Program-made: the position numbers and the translations under genes
The notes under the pieces: model-generated
The model's database searches: none
The model's input: only the letters and a program-made list of their open reading frames with translations
What the model was told of the DNA's origin: nothing
Part shown: piece after piece, positions 8,873-16,207 of the stretch
Numbering within the stretch: the first letter of the stretch is position 1
Layout of the letters: every line of letters begins with the position of its first letter
Origin: Lachnospiraceae bacterium
GTDB lineage: Bacteria; Bacillota; Clostridia; Lachnospirales; Lachnospiraceae
Reading direction: 5' to 3'
Assembly (NCBI GenBank): GCA_017387565.1
Contig: JAFOEY010000033.1
Span: 25,208 to 89,207 of the forward strand
Length of the DNA stretch: 64,000 nt

Positions 8873-9084
8873 AACTAATTCTCCTCTCTTAGTTTAAAAA
8901 TTTTTCAGTCAGTTTTAAAAGATTGCCGGATTTGTATCCTGAAACAATATTCAAAACCGCTTATTTATATCAACAGCCTAAGCTGTGATAATCAATCTAT
9001 CATATTTTTCTAATTATCATTCTGATTATCAGAAGCCCGTATTTATTCTGTCTTTATCCGTATTGCCAATATTTAGATTCGATT

Positions 9085-9789
9085 TTAAATTCGACATGCA
9101 TCCACAAATGCCTGAACCAGTTTTACACTGTTTTCATTTACCCGATAGGAAAATTCCGGATGCCACTGAACGCCTACGGCAAATTTCTGTCCTTTCACAG
9201 AAATAGCTTCCACCAGACCATCTTCCGAAACAGCCATGACTTCTGCCCGCTCAGCGGGACTTTTTACAGCCTGATGATGATAACTGTTTACCTCAATGGT
9301 TCCTTCTCCCAAAATCTTTGAAAGAAGTGTGTTTTCCATAATACGCACCTTGTGAGCGGCGACATCATAGGGCGGTTCCATGTGGTGTTCCACCGTACTT
9401 TCATACTCAGTAGGGAGATCCTGATATAAATCACCGCCTAAATAAGCATTCATGAACTGAATTCCACGGCAAATACCAAATACCGGTTTATCATCAGCAA
9501 GCGCCATGTCCAAAAGAATACTCTCCATGGCATCTCTGTCCTTACACGAAACACCGCATTTATCGGATGCCTCTCTTCCATATACATAAGGACCGACATC
9601 ATGCCCTCCTGTCAGCAACAGACCATCACACAATGCATATGCTTCTTTTAGTTCTGCCTGATCCGTGGTCAAAGGAAGCATAATCGGAAGTGCATTGCAC
9701 TCTTCGAGTACCTTCATATATCCCGGCAGCATCCAATAACTCTCTTTTTCATCATCATATAGTGGAATTAAACCAATAACCGGTCTCAT
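9085..9789 (-). CDS. Class I glutamine amidotransferase-like hydrolase (peptidase C26, PuuD family)
   Basis: 234 aa with the catalytic triad layout of gamma-glutamyl hydrolases. The nucleophile elbow is FGICRGIQFMN (Cys), the oxyanion region LLLTGGHDVGP, and the His-x-Glu of the triad is in VQWHPEFS. PuuD-type enzymes release GABA from gamma-glutamyl-GABA; other members cleave different gamma-glutamyl compounds. The start at 9789 (MRPVIGLIPLY) has AGGAAG 8 nt upstream; a longer frame to 9855 lacks a site. It lies upstream of the amino-acid ABC genes on the same strand, so a role in using an imported gamma-glutamyl compound is possible but not shown. Confidence 0.85.
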   Translation of the reverse strand: MRPVIGLIPLYDDEKESYWMLPGYMKVLEECNALPIMLPLTTDQAELKEAYALCDGLLLTGGHDVGPYVYGREASDKCGVSCKDRDAMESILLDMALADDKPVFGICRGIQFMNAYLGGDLYQDLPTEYESTVEHHMEPPYDVAAHKVRIMENTLLSKILGEGTIEVNSYHHQAVKSPAERAEVMAVSEDGLVEAISVKGQKFAVGVQWHPEFSYRVNENSVKLVQAFVDACRI

Positions 9790-9922
9790 CTTCATCACTT
9801 CCTGCAAATATTCTTTCAATAAAAGATATCTAAAGATGCATTCAGATGTATTCAAATCAAATGAAAGATATATTTGATTACTAATTTTTTGAATAAATTA
9901 TAAGAAAGAATAATAAGAAAGG

Positions 9923-9952
9923 CGTCTGCTTCTATTTTTCTTAAAGCAGACG
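9923..9952. other. Stem-loop in the C26 hydrolase/pfl intergenic region
   Basis: CGTCTGCTT and AAGCAGACG arms around a T-rich 12-nt loop, with T-rich flanks on both strands. No gene ends here, so its role (terminator of an unseen transcript, or leader element) is open. The 569-nt gap 9790-10358 holds this hairpin, the 10052 repeat and the pfl promoter, and no other gene I can support. Confidence 0.5.
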
Positions 9953-10051
9953 TCTTTGTCTTTCATGTGATACACTATACAATTAATTTTTTTAATTTGC
10001 AACTGTTTTTTGATTCAGTTCATAATAATTTCATATTTTTTATGTCTTTTT

Positions 10052-10093
10052 CGGTTTCAACCGTCTGAAGACGAAGTCTGAGTTTTGAAACCG
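10052..10093. repeat. Fold-back repeat, solo core (copy A)
   Basis: CGGTTTCAA and TTGAAACCG arms enclose GTCTGAAGACGAAGTCTGAG. This is the central hairpin found inside the two 225-bp elements at 35711 and 49583. Here the long outer arms are absent. Confidence 0.8.
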
Positions 10094-10243
10094 GTCATTT
10101 AATAATACTTAACACAAATACAAAAAGGATAATTCTTATTTATCTTTCATACTACATTTAGTTACCCTTACACTCTATCTTGTGTTATTTCTAAAAAGCC
10201 TTAAAATACCACTTTTTGTTTGTAAAAAAGTACAACACTTTGC

Positions 10244-10273
10244 TTGACGTATTTTGACCTTATAACCTATAAT
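10244..10273 (+). promoter_or_regulatory. Sigma-A promoter for the pfl operon
   Basis: TTGACG (10244-10249), 18-nt spacer, TATAAT (10268-10273). It predicts a 5-prime leader of about 80 nt before the PFL core start at 10359. No regulator site could be assigned. Confidence 0.75.
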
Positions 10274-10358
10274 TGAATCATGGGATTAGCATAATTTCAT
10301 GTGCTACTTAAACGGATTTTTCCGTAAAAAAATAATATTTATAGGAGGCATTTCAAAA

Positions 10359-12398
10359 ATGAGACCCGAATGGACAGATTTTGTAACTGGCAAATGGGAC
10401 AAAGAAGTCAATGTCCGTGACTTCATCCAGAGAAACTACACACCTTATGAAGGTGACGAAGCATTCTTAGCTGGCCCTACTCAAAACACAAAGGACTTAT
10501 GGAATCAGGTACTTGATTTACAGAAACAGGAGCGTGCAGCTGGCGGTGTTCTTGATATGGATACCAAAGTTGTTTCTACCATTACTTCTCATGGTCCCGG
10601 TTACCTTGATAAGAGCAAAGAAACAATCGTTGGTTTCCAGACTGACAAACCTTTCAAACGTTCTTTACAGCCTTACGGCGGTATCCGTATGGCAGAGAAA
10701 GCTTGCGCAGACAACGGCTACACAGTAGATCCTGAAATCTCAGAGTTTTTCTCTACACACAGAAAAACACACAACGCAGGTGTATTTGATGCATATACTC
10801 CCGAAATGAGAGCTTGCCGTACAGCTCATATCATCACAGGTCTTCCGGATGCATACGGACGTGGACGTATCATCGGCGACTACAGACGTGTTGCATTATA
10901 TGGTATTGACAGACTGATCGAAGACAAAGAAGATCAGAAAGCTTCTACAGGACGTGTTATGACAGATGACGTTATCCGTCTTCGTGAAGAAATTTCAGAG
11001 CAGATTACTGCATTAAAGATGATGAAACAGATGGCAGCTTCTTACGGATGTGATATCTCTAAACCTGCTGCTAACGTACAGGAAGCTATCCAGTGGACAT
11101 ACTTCGGATACTTATGTGCAGTTAAAGAACAGAACGGTGCAGCTATGTCTCTTGGACGTACATCTACATTCCTTGATGTTTACGCAGAAAGAGATTTAAA
11201 GAACGGTACATTCACAGAAGAACAGATTCAGGAATTCGTTGATCACTTCATCATGAAATTACGTTGCGTAAAATTCGCTCGTACACCTGAATACAACCAG
11301 ATTTTTGCCGGTGACCCTGTATGGGTAACAGAATCACTTGGTGGTGTTGGTATCGACGGACGTCCGTTAGTAACAAAGATGTCTTTCCGCTACTTAAATA
11401 CATTAAACAACTTAGGTGCATCTCCTGAACCGAACTTAACAGTTCTTTGGTCAACAAGATTACCGGAAGGCTGGAAGAAATTCTGTGCTAAGATGTCTAT
11501 CAAGACTTCTTCAATCCAGTACGAAAACGATGACTTAATGAGAGTAACACATGGTGATGACTACGGTATCGCTTGCTGTGTATCTTCCATGAGAATTGGT
11601 AAAGAAATGCAGTTCTTCGGCGCACGTGCTAACGTTGCAAAATGTTTGTTATACGCATTAAACGGTGGTATCGACGAAGTAACCAAGAAACAGGTTGGAC
11701 CGAAATATCGTCCTGTTACCGGTGATGTTCTTGATTATGATGACGTAATGGAAAAATTCACTGACATGCTTGAATGGCAGGCAGAGGTTTATGTTAATAC
11801 TCTGAATATCATCCACTACATGCATGATAAATACTGCTATGAAAGAGCTCAGATGGCATTACATGACAGAGATGTAAGACGTTACTTCGCAACAGGTGTT
11901 GCCGGTCTTTCAATCGTTGCTGACTCTTTGTCAGCTATCAAATATGCAAAAGTTGAAGTAGTTCGTGATGAAGATGGAATCATCGTTGACTTCAAGACAA
12001 CCGGTGACTTCCCCAAATATGGTAATGATGATGACCGTGTTGACTCTATCGCACAGGAAATCGTACACAAATTCATGACAGCTATCAGAAGACATCATGT
12101 ATACAGAGATGGTTTCCCGACAACATCTATCTTAACCATTACATCTAACGTAACATACGGTAAAGCTACAGGTAACACTCCTGATGGACGTAGAAAAGGA
12201 CAGCCTTTCGCTCCCGGTGCTAACCCGATGCACGGCCGTGATACTCATGGTGCAGTTGCTTCCTTATCTTCTGTATCTAAACTTCCTTTCAACGATGCAC
12301 AGGATGGTATTTCCAATACATTTACCATTATCCCCGGTGCTCTTGGAAAAGATGATCAGGTATTCGCAGGAGATATCGAAATCGACTTAAACAAATAA
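10359..12398 (+). CDS. pflB: Pyruvate formate-lyase core subunit lacking the glycyl radical domain
   Basis: 679 aa. It is the CoA-dependent lyase that splits pyruvate to acetyl-CoA and formate. The protein follows classical PflB throughout: [13 protein letters not shown] start, substrate and barrel segments, and the adjacent active-site cysteines in YGIACCVSS (Cys406-Cys407, codons at 11574-11579). It ends just after [15 protein letters not shown], where the usual enzyme continues into the glycyl radical domain. That domain is encoded separately at 12682, and 679 plus 81 aa equals the 760 aa of E. coli PflB. The start has AGGAGG 10 nt upstream; an in-frame upstream ATG at 10299 has none. Codon use is strongly biased, suggesting high expression. 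A frameshift is unlikely, as the downstream parts have their own ribosome sites. Confidence 0.95.
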   Translation: MRPEWTDFVTGKWDKEVNVRDFIQRNYTPYEGDEAFLAGPTQNTKDLWNQVLDLQKQERAAGGVLDMDTKVVSTITSHGPGYLDKSKETIVGFQTDKPFKRSLQPYGGIRMAEKACADNGYTVDPEISEFFSTHRKTHNAGVFDAYTPEMRACRTAHIITGLPDAYGRGRIIGDYRRVALYGIDRLIEDKEDQKASTGRVMTDDVIRLREEISEQITALKMMKQMAASYGCDISKPAANVQEAIQWTYFGYLCAVKEQNGAAMSLGRTSTFLDVYAERDLKNGTFTEEQIQEFVDHFIMKLRCVKFARTPEYNQIFAGDPVWVTESLGGVGIDGRPLVTKMSFRYLNTLNNLGASPEPNLTVLWSTRLPEGWKKFCAKMSIKTSSIQYENDDLMRVTHGDDYGIACCVSSMRIGKEMQFFGARANVAKCLLYALNGGIDEVTKKQVGPKYRPVTGDVLDYDDVMEKFTDMLEWQAEVYVNTLNIIHYMHDKYCYERAQMALHDRDVRRYFATGVAGLSIVADSLSAIKYAKVEVVRDEDGIIVDFKTTGDFPKYGNDDDRVDSIAQEIVHKFMTAIRRHHVYRDGFPTTSILTITSNVTYGKATGNTPDGRRKGQPFAPGANPMHGRDTHGAVASLSSVSKLPFNDAQDGISNTFTIIPGALGKDDQVFAGDIEIDLNK

Positions 12399-12416
12399 TG
12401 AAAAAGGGTGATTGTT

Positions 12417-12617
12417 ATGGACGAAAATGCAATGATTGATGATTTAATCCGTCAGCTTGACGGTGGAATGTCAAAAGAAGTCGGACATGTAAATGTGGAT
12501 GTTAATTCTCTTACAGCCGGCAAAAATGTAGAAACCATGGGATGTGCGGACTGCTCTTCCAATCCTCTTGCATGCAGCGTTCCGACACTTCACGAAGGTT
12601 TGGATGGCGAAGAATAG
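12417..12617 (+). CDS. 66-aa protein resembling the N-terminal part of the PFL glycyl radical domain, radical loop replaced by a Cys segment
   Basis: ATG at 12417 with AAGGGTG 6 nt upstream, 18 nt after the PFL core stop. Residues 1-31 line up with the separate radical-domain protein at 12682: IDDLIRQLDG against [10 protein letters not shown], then SKEVGHVNVDV against [11 protein letters not shown]. After this the RVSGYAVNF radical loop is missing. Instead there is GCADCSSNPLAC (three cysteines, two as CxxC), then an acidic tail LDGEE. It is therefore a paralogue or decoy of the radical domain without the radical glycine. Possible roles are a placeholder that occupies the open site, a chaperone for radical-domain docking, or a thiol/metal protein. 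All are inference; I know no named family for it. Confidence 0.8.
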   Translation: MDENAMIDDLIRQLDGGMSKEVGHVNVDVNSLTAGKNVETMGCADCSSNPLACSVPTLHEGLDGEE

Positions 12618-12681
12618 GCCGTTACAAACTTTCCAAACAAAGTAACATTACAAATTATGAATTAATAGGAGGTAATTAATT

Positions 12682-12927
12682 ATGGCAGACGCTAGTACAG
12701 CTCAAGTAGACAACTTAGTAAACTTATTAGATGGTTATGCAACAAAAGGCGGACATCATTTAAATGTTAACGTATTAAACAGAGATACATTATTAGATGC
12801 ACAGAAAAATCCTGAGAACTATCCTCAGTTAACAATCCGTGTATCAGGATATGCTGTTAACTTCATCAAATTAACACCTGAACAGCAGGCAGACGTTATC
12901 AGCAGAACATTCCATGAATCAATCTAA
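12682..12927 (+). CDS. grcA: Separate glycyl radical domain of pyruvate formate-lyase (GrcA/YfiD-like)
   Basis: 81 aa equal to the C-terminal end of classical [18 protein letters not shown], then [15 protein letters not shown] with the radical glycine Gly56 (codon 12847-12849), and [11 protein letters not shown] near the end. E. coli keeps this domain inside PflB and also has GrcA/YfiD, a spare copy that rescues cleaved enzyme. Here the core gene has no such domain, so this protein should be an essential subunit rather than a spare. A strong AGGAGG site lies 9 nt upstream. It is the third gene of the operon, followed by a terminator. The radical would be installed by the activase at 13132. 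Confidence 0.93.
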   Translation: MADASTAQVDNLVNLLDGYATKGGHHLNVNVLNRDTLLDAQKNPENYPQLTIRVSGYAVNFIKLTPEQQADVISRTFHESI

Positions 12928-12948
12928 TTGATACGTTTATGAATGACG

Positions 12949-12985
12949 ACAACCCTTTGGTTTTTTCCAAAGGGTTGTTTTATTT
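12949..12985 (+). terminator. Intrinsic terminator of the pfl operon
   Basis: ACAACCCTTTGG / TTTTTT / CCAAAGGGTTGT perfect 12-bp stem followed by TTTATTTT. Confidence 0.93.
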
Positions 12986-12996
12986 TAATAGGAATG

Positions 12997-13005
12997 TGAT
13001 ATAAT
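12997..13005 (+). promoter_or_regulatory. Extended -10 promoter upstream of pflA
   Basis: TGATATAAT (TGn plus TATAAT) right after the pfl terminator; the -35 is poor (TTGTTT). The leader of about 120 nt contains the palindrome GTTGCTGTAAGCAAC. It implies that pflA and the ferredoxin can be transcribed apart from pflB. Confidence 0.5.
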
Positions 13006-13131
13006 GATAAACAGGGGTTATAAATCAGAAATTATTTCTGCTTGCAGGAAAAACGATTTTTATTTTAATTGTGAGAGTTGCTGTAAGCAACGAAGCAATT
13101 CGTACAAGAAATGAAGAAAAGAGGAACGAAT

Positions 13132-13896
13132 ATGAGCGGTAGAATTCATTCATTAGAAAGCTTCGGTACCGTAGACGGTCCCGGCACACGTTTTGTAGTC
13201 TTTGTACAGGGATGTCCCATGCGATGTGCGTATTGCCACAATCCGGATACCTGGTCCATGACAGGCGGTACCATAATGGAGGCTTCCGAGATTATTGAGC
13301 AATATGAAAGAAATAAGCCATTTTATCAAAATGGAGGAGGTCTTACTGTAACCGGTGGTGAACCTCTGATGCAGATTGACTTTTTAATCGAGCTTTTTAC
13401 GCTTTGCAAAGAAAAAGGCATCCATACCTGCATCGACACCTCAGGAATTGCTTATAAGCCTGCCAATACAGAATACAATGCAAAGCTGGATCATTTAATG
13501 ACCATGACAGATCTGGTTATGTTGGATATCAAACATATTGATCCTGAAAAGCATAAAGAATTGACAAAGCAGCCCAATGACGGCATTCTGGCCTTTGCGG
13601 CATACTTAAACGAAAAAAAGGTTGATATGTGGATCAGACACGTTGTTGTTCCGGGAATCACCGATGATGAAGAATATCTTTATAAACTGGGATATTTCAT
13701 CGGACAATTTACCAACTTAAAGGCTTTGGATGTATTGCCTTACCATGATATGGCAAAAAAGAAATACAAAGAACTGAATATTGATTATGTCTTAAAAGAT
13801 GTAAAACCGATGGATAAAAATCTCATACCAGAGAAAAAACAATTTATCTTGAATGGTATCAAAAAACGACGGGAAGAAATGGGAATCTCGAAATAA
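13132..13896 (+). CDS. pflA: Pyruvate formate-lyase activating enzyme (radical SAM)
   Basis: 254 aa, radical SAM enzyme that abstracts a hydrogen from the PFL glycine using a [4Fe-4S] cluster and S-adenosylmethionine. The cluster motif is CPMRCAYC (Cys28, 32, 35). The short PflA form without an extra ferredoxin insert is indicated by length and by FGTVDGPGTRFVVFVQGC at the start. GGGLTVTGGEPL is the SAM-binding GGE region and VTGGEPLMQ the downstream loop. I chose 13132 because AGAGGAA stands 8 nt before it; an ATG at 13111 is less well placed. Its substrate here should be Gly56 of the small protein at 12682. The ferredoxin gene 107 nt downstream could supply the reducing electron. Confidence 0.95.
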   Translation: MSGRIHSLESFGTVDGPGTRFVVFVQGCPMRCAYCHNPDTWSMTGGTIMEASEIIEQYERNKPFYQNGGGLTVTGGEPLMQIDFLIELFTLCKEKGIHTCIDTSGIAYKPANTEYNAKLDHLMTMTDLVMLDIKHIDPEKHKELTKQPNDGILAFAAYLNEKKVDMWIRHVVVPGITDDEEYLYKLGYFIGQFTNLKALDVLPYHDMAKKKYKELNIDYVLKDVKPMDKNLIPEKKQFILNGIKKRREEMGISK

Positions 13897-14003
13897 TACC
13901 TCTGTTTTCTATTTTTTTACACTTGTTTTATCAGAGGTAATGTATTAAAATACTTATTGGATAGAGATAAAAATAGTAAAGTCTATTTAAGGAGGATATC
14001 ATT

Positions 14004-14174
14004 ATGGCATTCGTAATTAACGATGGTTGTGTAGCTTGTGGTGCTTGTGAAGGCGCTTGCCCCGTTGGAGCAATCAGCATGGGAGACGGCAAATTTGAAA
14101 TCGACGCTTCTAAATGTGTAGATTGTGGTACATGTGCAGGTCAGTGCCCTACAGGTTCTATCGAAGCTGAATAA
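14004..14174 (+). CDS. 2[4Fe-4S] ferredoxin
   Basis: 56 aa with two classical cluster motifs: CVACGACEGACPVG near the N-terminus and CVDCGTCAGQCPTG near the C-terminus, the clostridial-type bacterial ferredoxin plan. It is a low-potential one-electron carrier in the cytoplasm. AAGGAGG lies 7 nt before the ATG. TTGGAT and TAGAGA-like elements lie in the 107-nt gap before it, but I cannot assign a promoter firmly, so it may share the pflA transcript. Its position after pflA makes it a candidate electron donor for the activase, alongside general roles with pyruvate:ferredoxin oxidoreductase or hydrogenase. Confidence 0.95.
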   Translation: MAFVINDGCVACGACEGACPVGAISMGDGKFEIDASKCVDCGTCAGQCPTGSIEAE

Positions 14175-14215
14175 TCATTTTTGATTTGTATGTGTATAAT
14201 CTAAAATACACAATT

Positions 14216-14244
14216 AAAAACCTCACCGCATGGTGAGGTTTTTT
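14216..14244. terminator. Bidirectional terminator between ferredoxin and dnaB
   Basis: CCTCACC / GCAT / GGTGAGG stem with TTTTTT on the plus side and AAAAA on the other, so it works for both converging genes. Confidence 0.9.
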
Positions 14245-14374
14245 GATGCATTTCTTATATCTCTTTTTATACTTAAATCTCTTATTTGCGTCAAATTTCC
14301 TGTTTGTGCAAAAATTCTCTGTTTTGTAAAATTCTCTACTTATGCTAAAGCCCCTATCACACAAAAAACTATTT

Positions 14375-15736
14375 TTACTCTTCCTGGTTATAATATTTCT
14401 TTTCCAGATTAGCAAACTTGGTGTAATCCGGCAGCCATGCTAACTTAACAACACCGGTTGGTCCACTTCTCTGCTTTGCAATGTTAATCTCAGCAATTCC
14501 GCGTTCCTTTGAATCCTTGTTATAATAGTCATCACGGTAAATAAACATAACAACATCGGCATCCTGCTCGATTGCCCCTGATTCACGCAAATCAGACAGC
14601 ATCGGCCGCTTATCCGGTCTCTGCTCAACCGCACGGCTTAACTGTGACAACGCAATGATAGGAATGTCTAATTCCCTGGCCAAGGATTTCAGTGAACGGG
14701 ATATTTCAGATATCTCCTGCTGACGGGATTCCGAAGCCGCCCGATTGGAACCTTTCATCAACTGCAGATAGTCAATAATAATCAGTTTAATATCCTTCTC
14801 TATTTTATATTTACGGCATTTACTCCGAAGCTCCGATACCGTAAGACTCGGCGGTGCATCGATAATCAGATTGGAATCACCAATCTCTCCTGCCGATCTG
14901 ACGAGTTTTTCCCATTCATCATCCGAGAGATTACCGGTTCGGATATTTCCGGAATTTACATTGGATTCTAATGATAATAAACGGTTTACCAGTTCTACTT
15001 CGCCCATTTCCAAACTGAATATGGCAACAGCCATATTTTGACGCAATGCAACATATTCCGCAATATTAAGTACAAAAGCGGTTTTTCCCATAGCCGGACG
15101 CGCTGCAATCAGAACAAGGTTGGAGGCATGTAAACCGGCCAGCTTGTAATCTAAATCCAAAAATCCGGTGGGAACTCCTGTCACATTACCGGAAGACTGG
15201 GAAGCTGCCTCAATCCTTGCCAAAGCCTGCATGACAACTTCATCGATAGGCATATGGGTAGACATCTTTCTGGACTGAAGCAGGTCAAAAACTTTCTTTT
15301 CTGTCTGCTCGAGCAAAACTTTGAAATCCTGTTTGCCTTCATAACAGGAATTTGCGATTTCCTCATTGATTTTAATCAATTTCCGCAATGTGGATTTTTC
15401 AATCACAATATTACAAAAATCACGAATTAGACTGGAATTGGTATCAGCAACAAGCCCACCTAAATATTCCACATTATTAATCTCATCCGGAATTCCTTTT
15501 TCTTTCAGTTTGTTTTGTAACGGAATGACATCCGGAACACTTCCTTTGTCATATAACTCCACAATCGCATCAAAAATTATGCCATTCTTTTTTCCATAGA
15601 AGTCCTCTGCTGTTAATAACTCTGTTGCCGTTACAATCGCATCTTTATCCGAAATCATAGCTCCGATAACAGCCTGCTCTGCTTCTAAACTATAAGGCAT
15701 CACTCTTTTTTTAATTTGCTGTTCTTCTGCCGGCAT
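14375..15736 (-). CDS. dnaB: Replicative DNA helicase DnaB
   Basis: 453 aa, hexameric fork helicase. The N-terminal domain (about 10-115) opens with SLEAEQAVIGAMI. The RecA-like motor follows, with Walker A ARPAMGKTAF, LFSLEMG-type segment (AIFSLEMGEVELVNRL), Walker B LIIIDYLQLM, DNA-binding RESGAIEQDADVV and the arginine finger region KQRSGPTG. Length and motifs are ordinary for Firmicutes DnaB (DnaC of Bacillus). AGGAAG precedes the ATG. It is the last gene of the gdpP-rplI-dnaB operon, with 24 nt between rplI and dnaB, an order conserved in Firmicutes. Confidence 0.97.
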   Translation of the reverse strand: MPAEEQQIKKRVMPYSLEAEQAVIGAMISDKDAIVTATELLTAEDFYGKKNGIIFDAIVELYDKGSVPDVIPLQNKLKEKGIPDEINNVEYLGGLVADTNSSLIRDFCNIVIEKSTLRKLIKINEEIANSCYEGKQDFKVLLEQTEKKVFDLLQSRKMSTHMPIDEVVMQALARIEAASQSSGNVTGVPTGFLDLDYKLAGLHASNLVLIAARPAMGKTAFVLNIAEYVALRQNMAVAIFSLEMGEVELVNRLLSLESNVNSGNIRTGNLSDDEWEKLVRSAGEIGDSNLIIDAPPSLTVSELRSKCRKYKIEKDIKLIIIDYLQLMKGSNRAASESRQQEISEISRSLKSLARELDIPIIALSQLSRAVEQRPDKRPMLSDLRESGAIEQDADVVMFIYRDDYYNKDSKERGIAEINIAKQRSGPTGVVKLAWLPDYTKFANLEKKYYNQEE

Positions 15737-15760
15737 AATGTATCTTCCTAACCAATCATC

Positions 15761-16207
15761 TTACTGCTCTACTACCTTCACGCGGATCATCCCGCTTACC
15801 TTAGGATGAAGCTTTACTTTTACTTCATAAGTGCCAAAATTTTTAATCGCTTCAGGTAATACAAGTTTTTTCTTATCAAGTTCTTTTCCAAACTGCTCTT
15901 TATAGGCAATTGCAATTTCCTTTGATGAAACAGAACCAAAGGCTTTTCCACCCTCTCCGGATTTCATTTTCACCTCAACAATCTGTTCTTCCATTTCTTT
16001 TGCAAAATCCTTTGCAGCTTGTAACTGCTCTGCAGCAATCTTTTCTTCATTGGCTTTTTGCAGTTTCAAATCATTTAAGTTTTTAGGAGTAGCCTCTACA
16101 CCTAATTTCTGGGGAAGGATATAATTTCTGACATATCCGTCACTCTTTTCAATAATATCGCCTTTTTTTCCGATATTTTTTACATCTTGTAATAAAATGA
16201 TCTTCAT
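15761..16207 (-). CDS. rplI: 50S ribosomal protein L9
   Basis: 148 aa. The N-terminal rRNA-binding domain begins MKIILLQDVKNIGKKGD and has GYVRNYILPQKLG. A long helical connector follows, rich in Lys/Glu/Ala (about 45-75), then the C-terminal domain with GEGGKAFGSVSSKEIA. This is the usual length. It starts one base after the gdpP stop with AAGGAGAG overlapping the gdpP end, so the two are translationally coupled. Confidence 0.98.
   Translation of the reverse strand: MKIILLQDVKNIGKKGDIIEKSDGYVRNYILPQKLGVEATPKNLNDLKLQKANEEKIAAEQLQAAKDFAKEMEEQIVEVKMKSGEGGKAFGSVSSKEIAIAYKEQFGKELDKKKLVLPEAIKNFGTYEVKVKLHPKVSGMIRVKVVEQ

Noticed and set aside
10299-10358. 20-residue N-terminal extension of the PFL core
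   Set aside because: No ribosome site precedes 10299, and family proteins start near the MRPEW segment, which follows AGGAGG.
12396-12682. A frameshift or sequencing error splitting pflB
   Set aside because: The core ends in a normal stop with its own downstream spacing, the radical part has its own ATG and AGGAGG, and a complete small gene with a ribosome site lies between them. One base change could not rejoin them.
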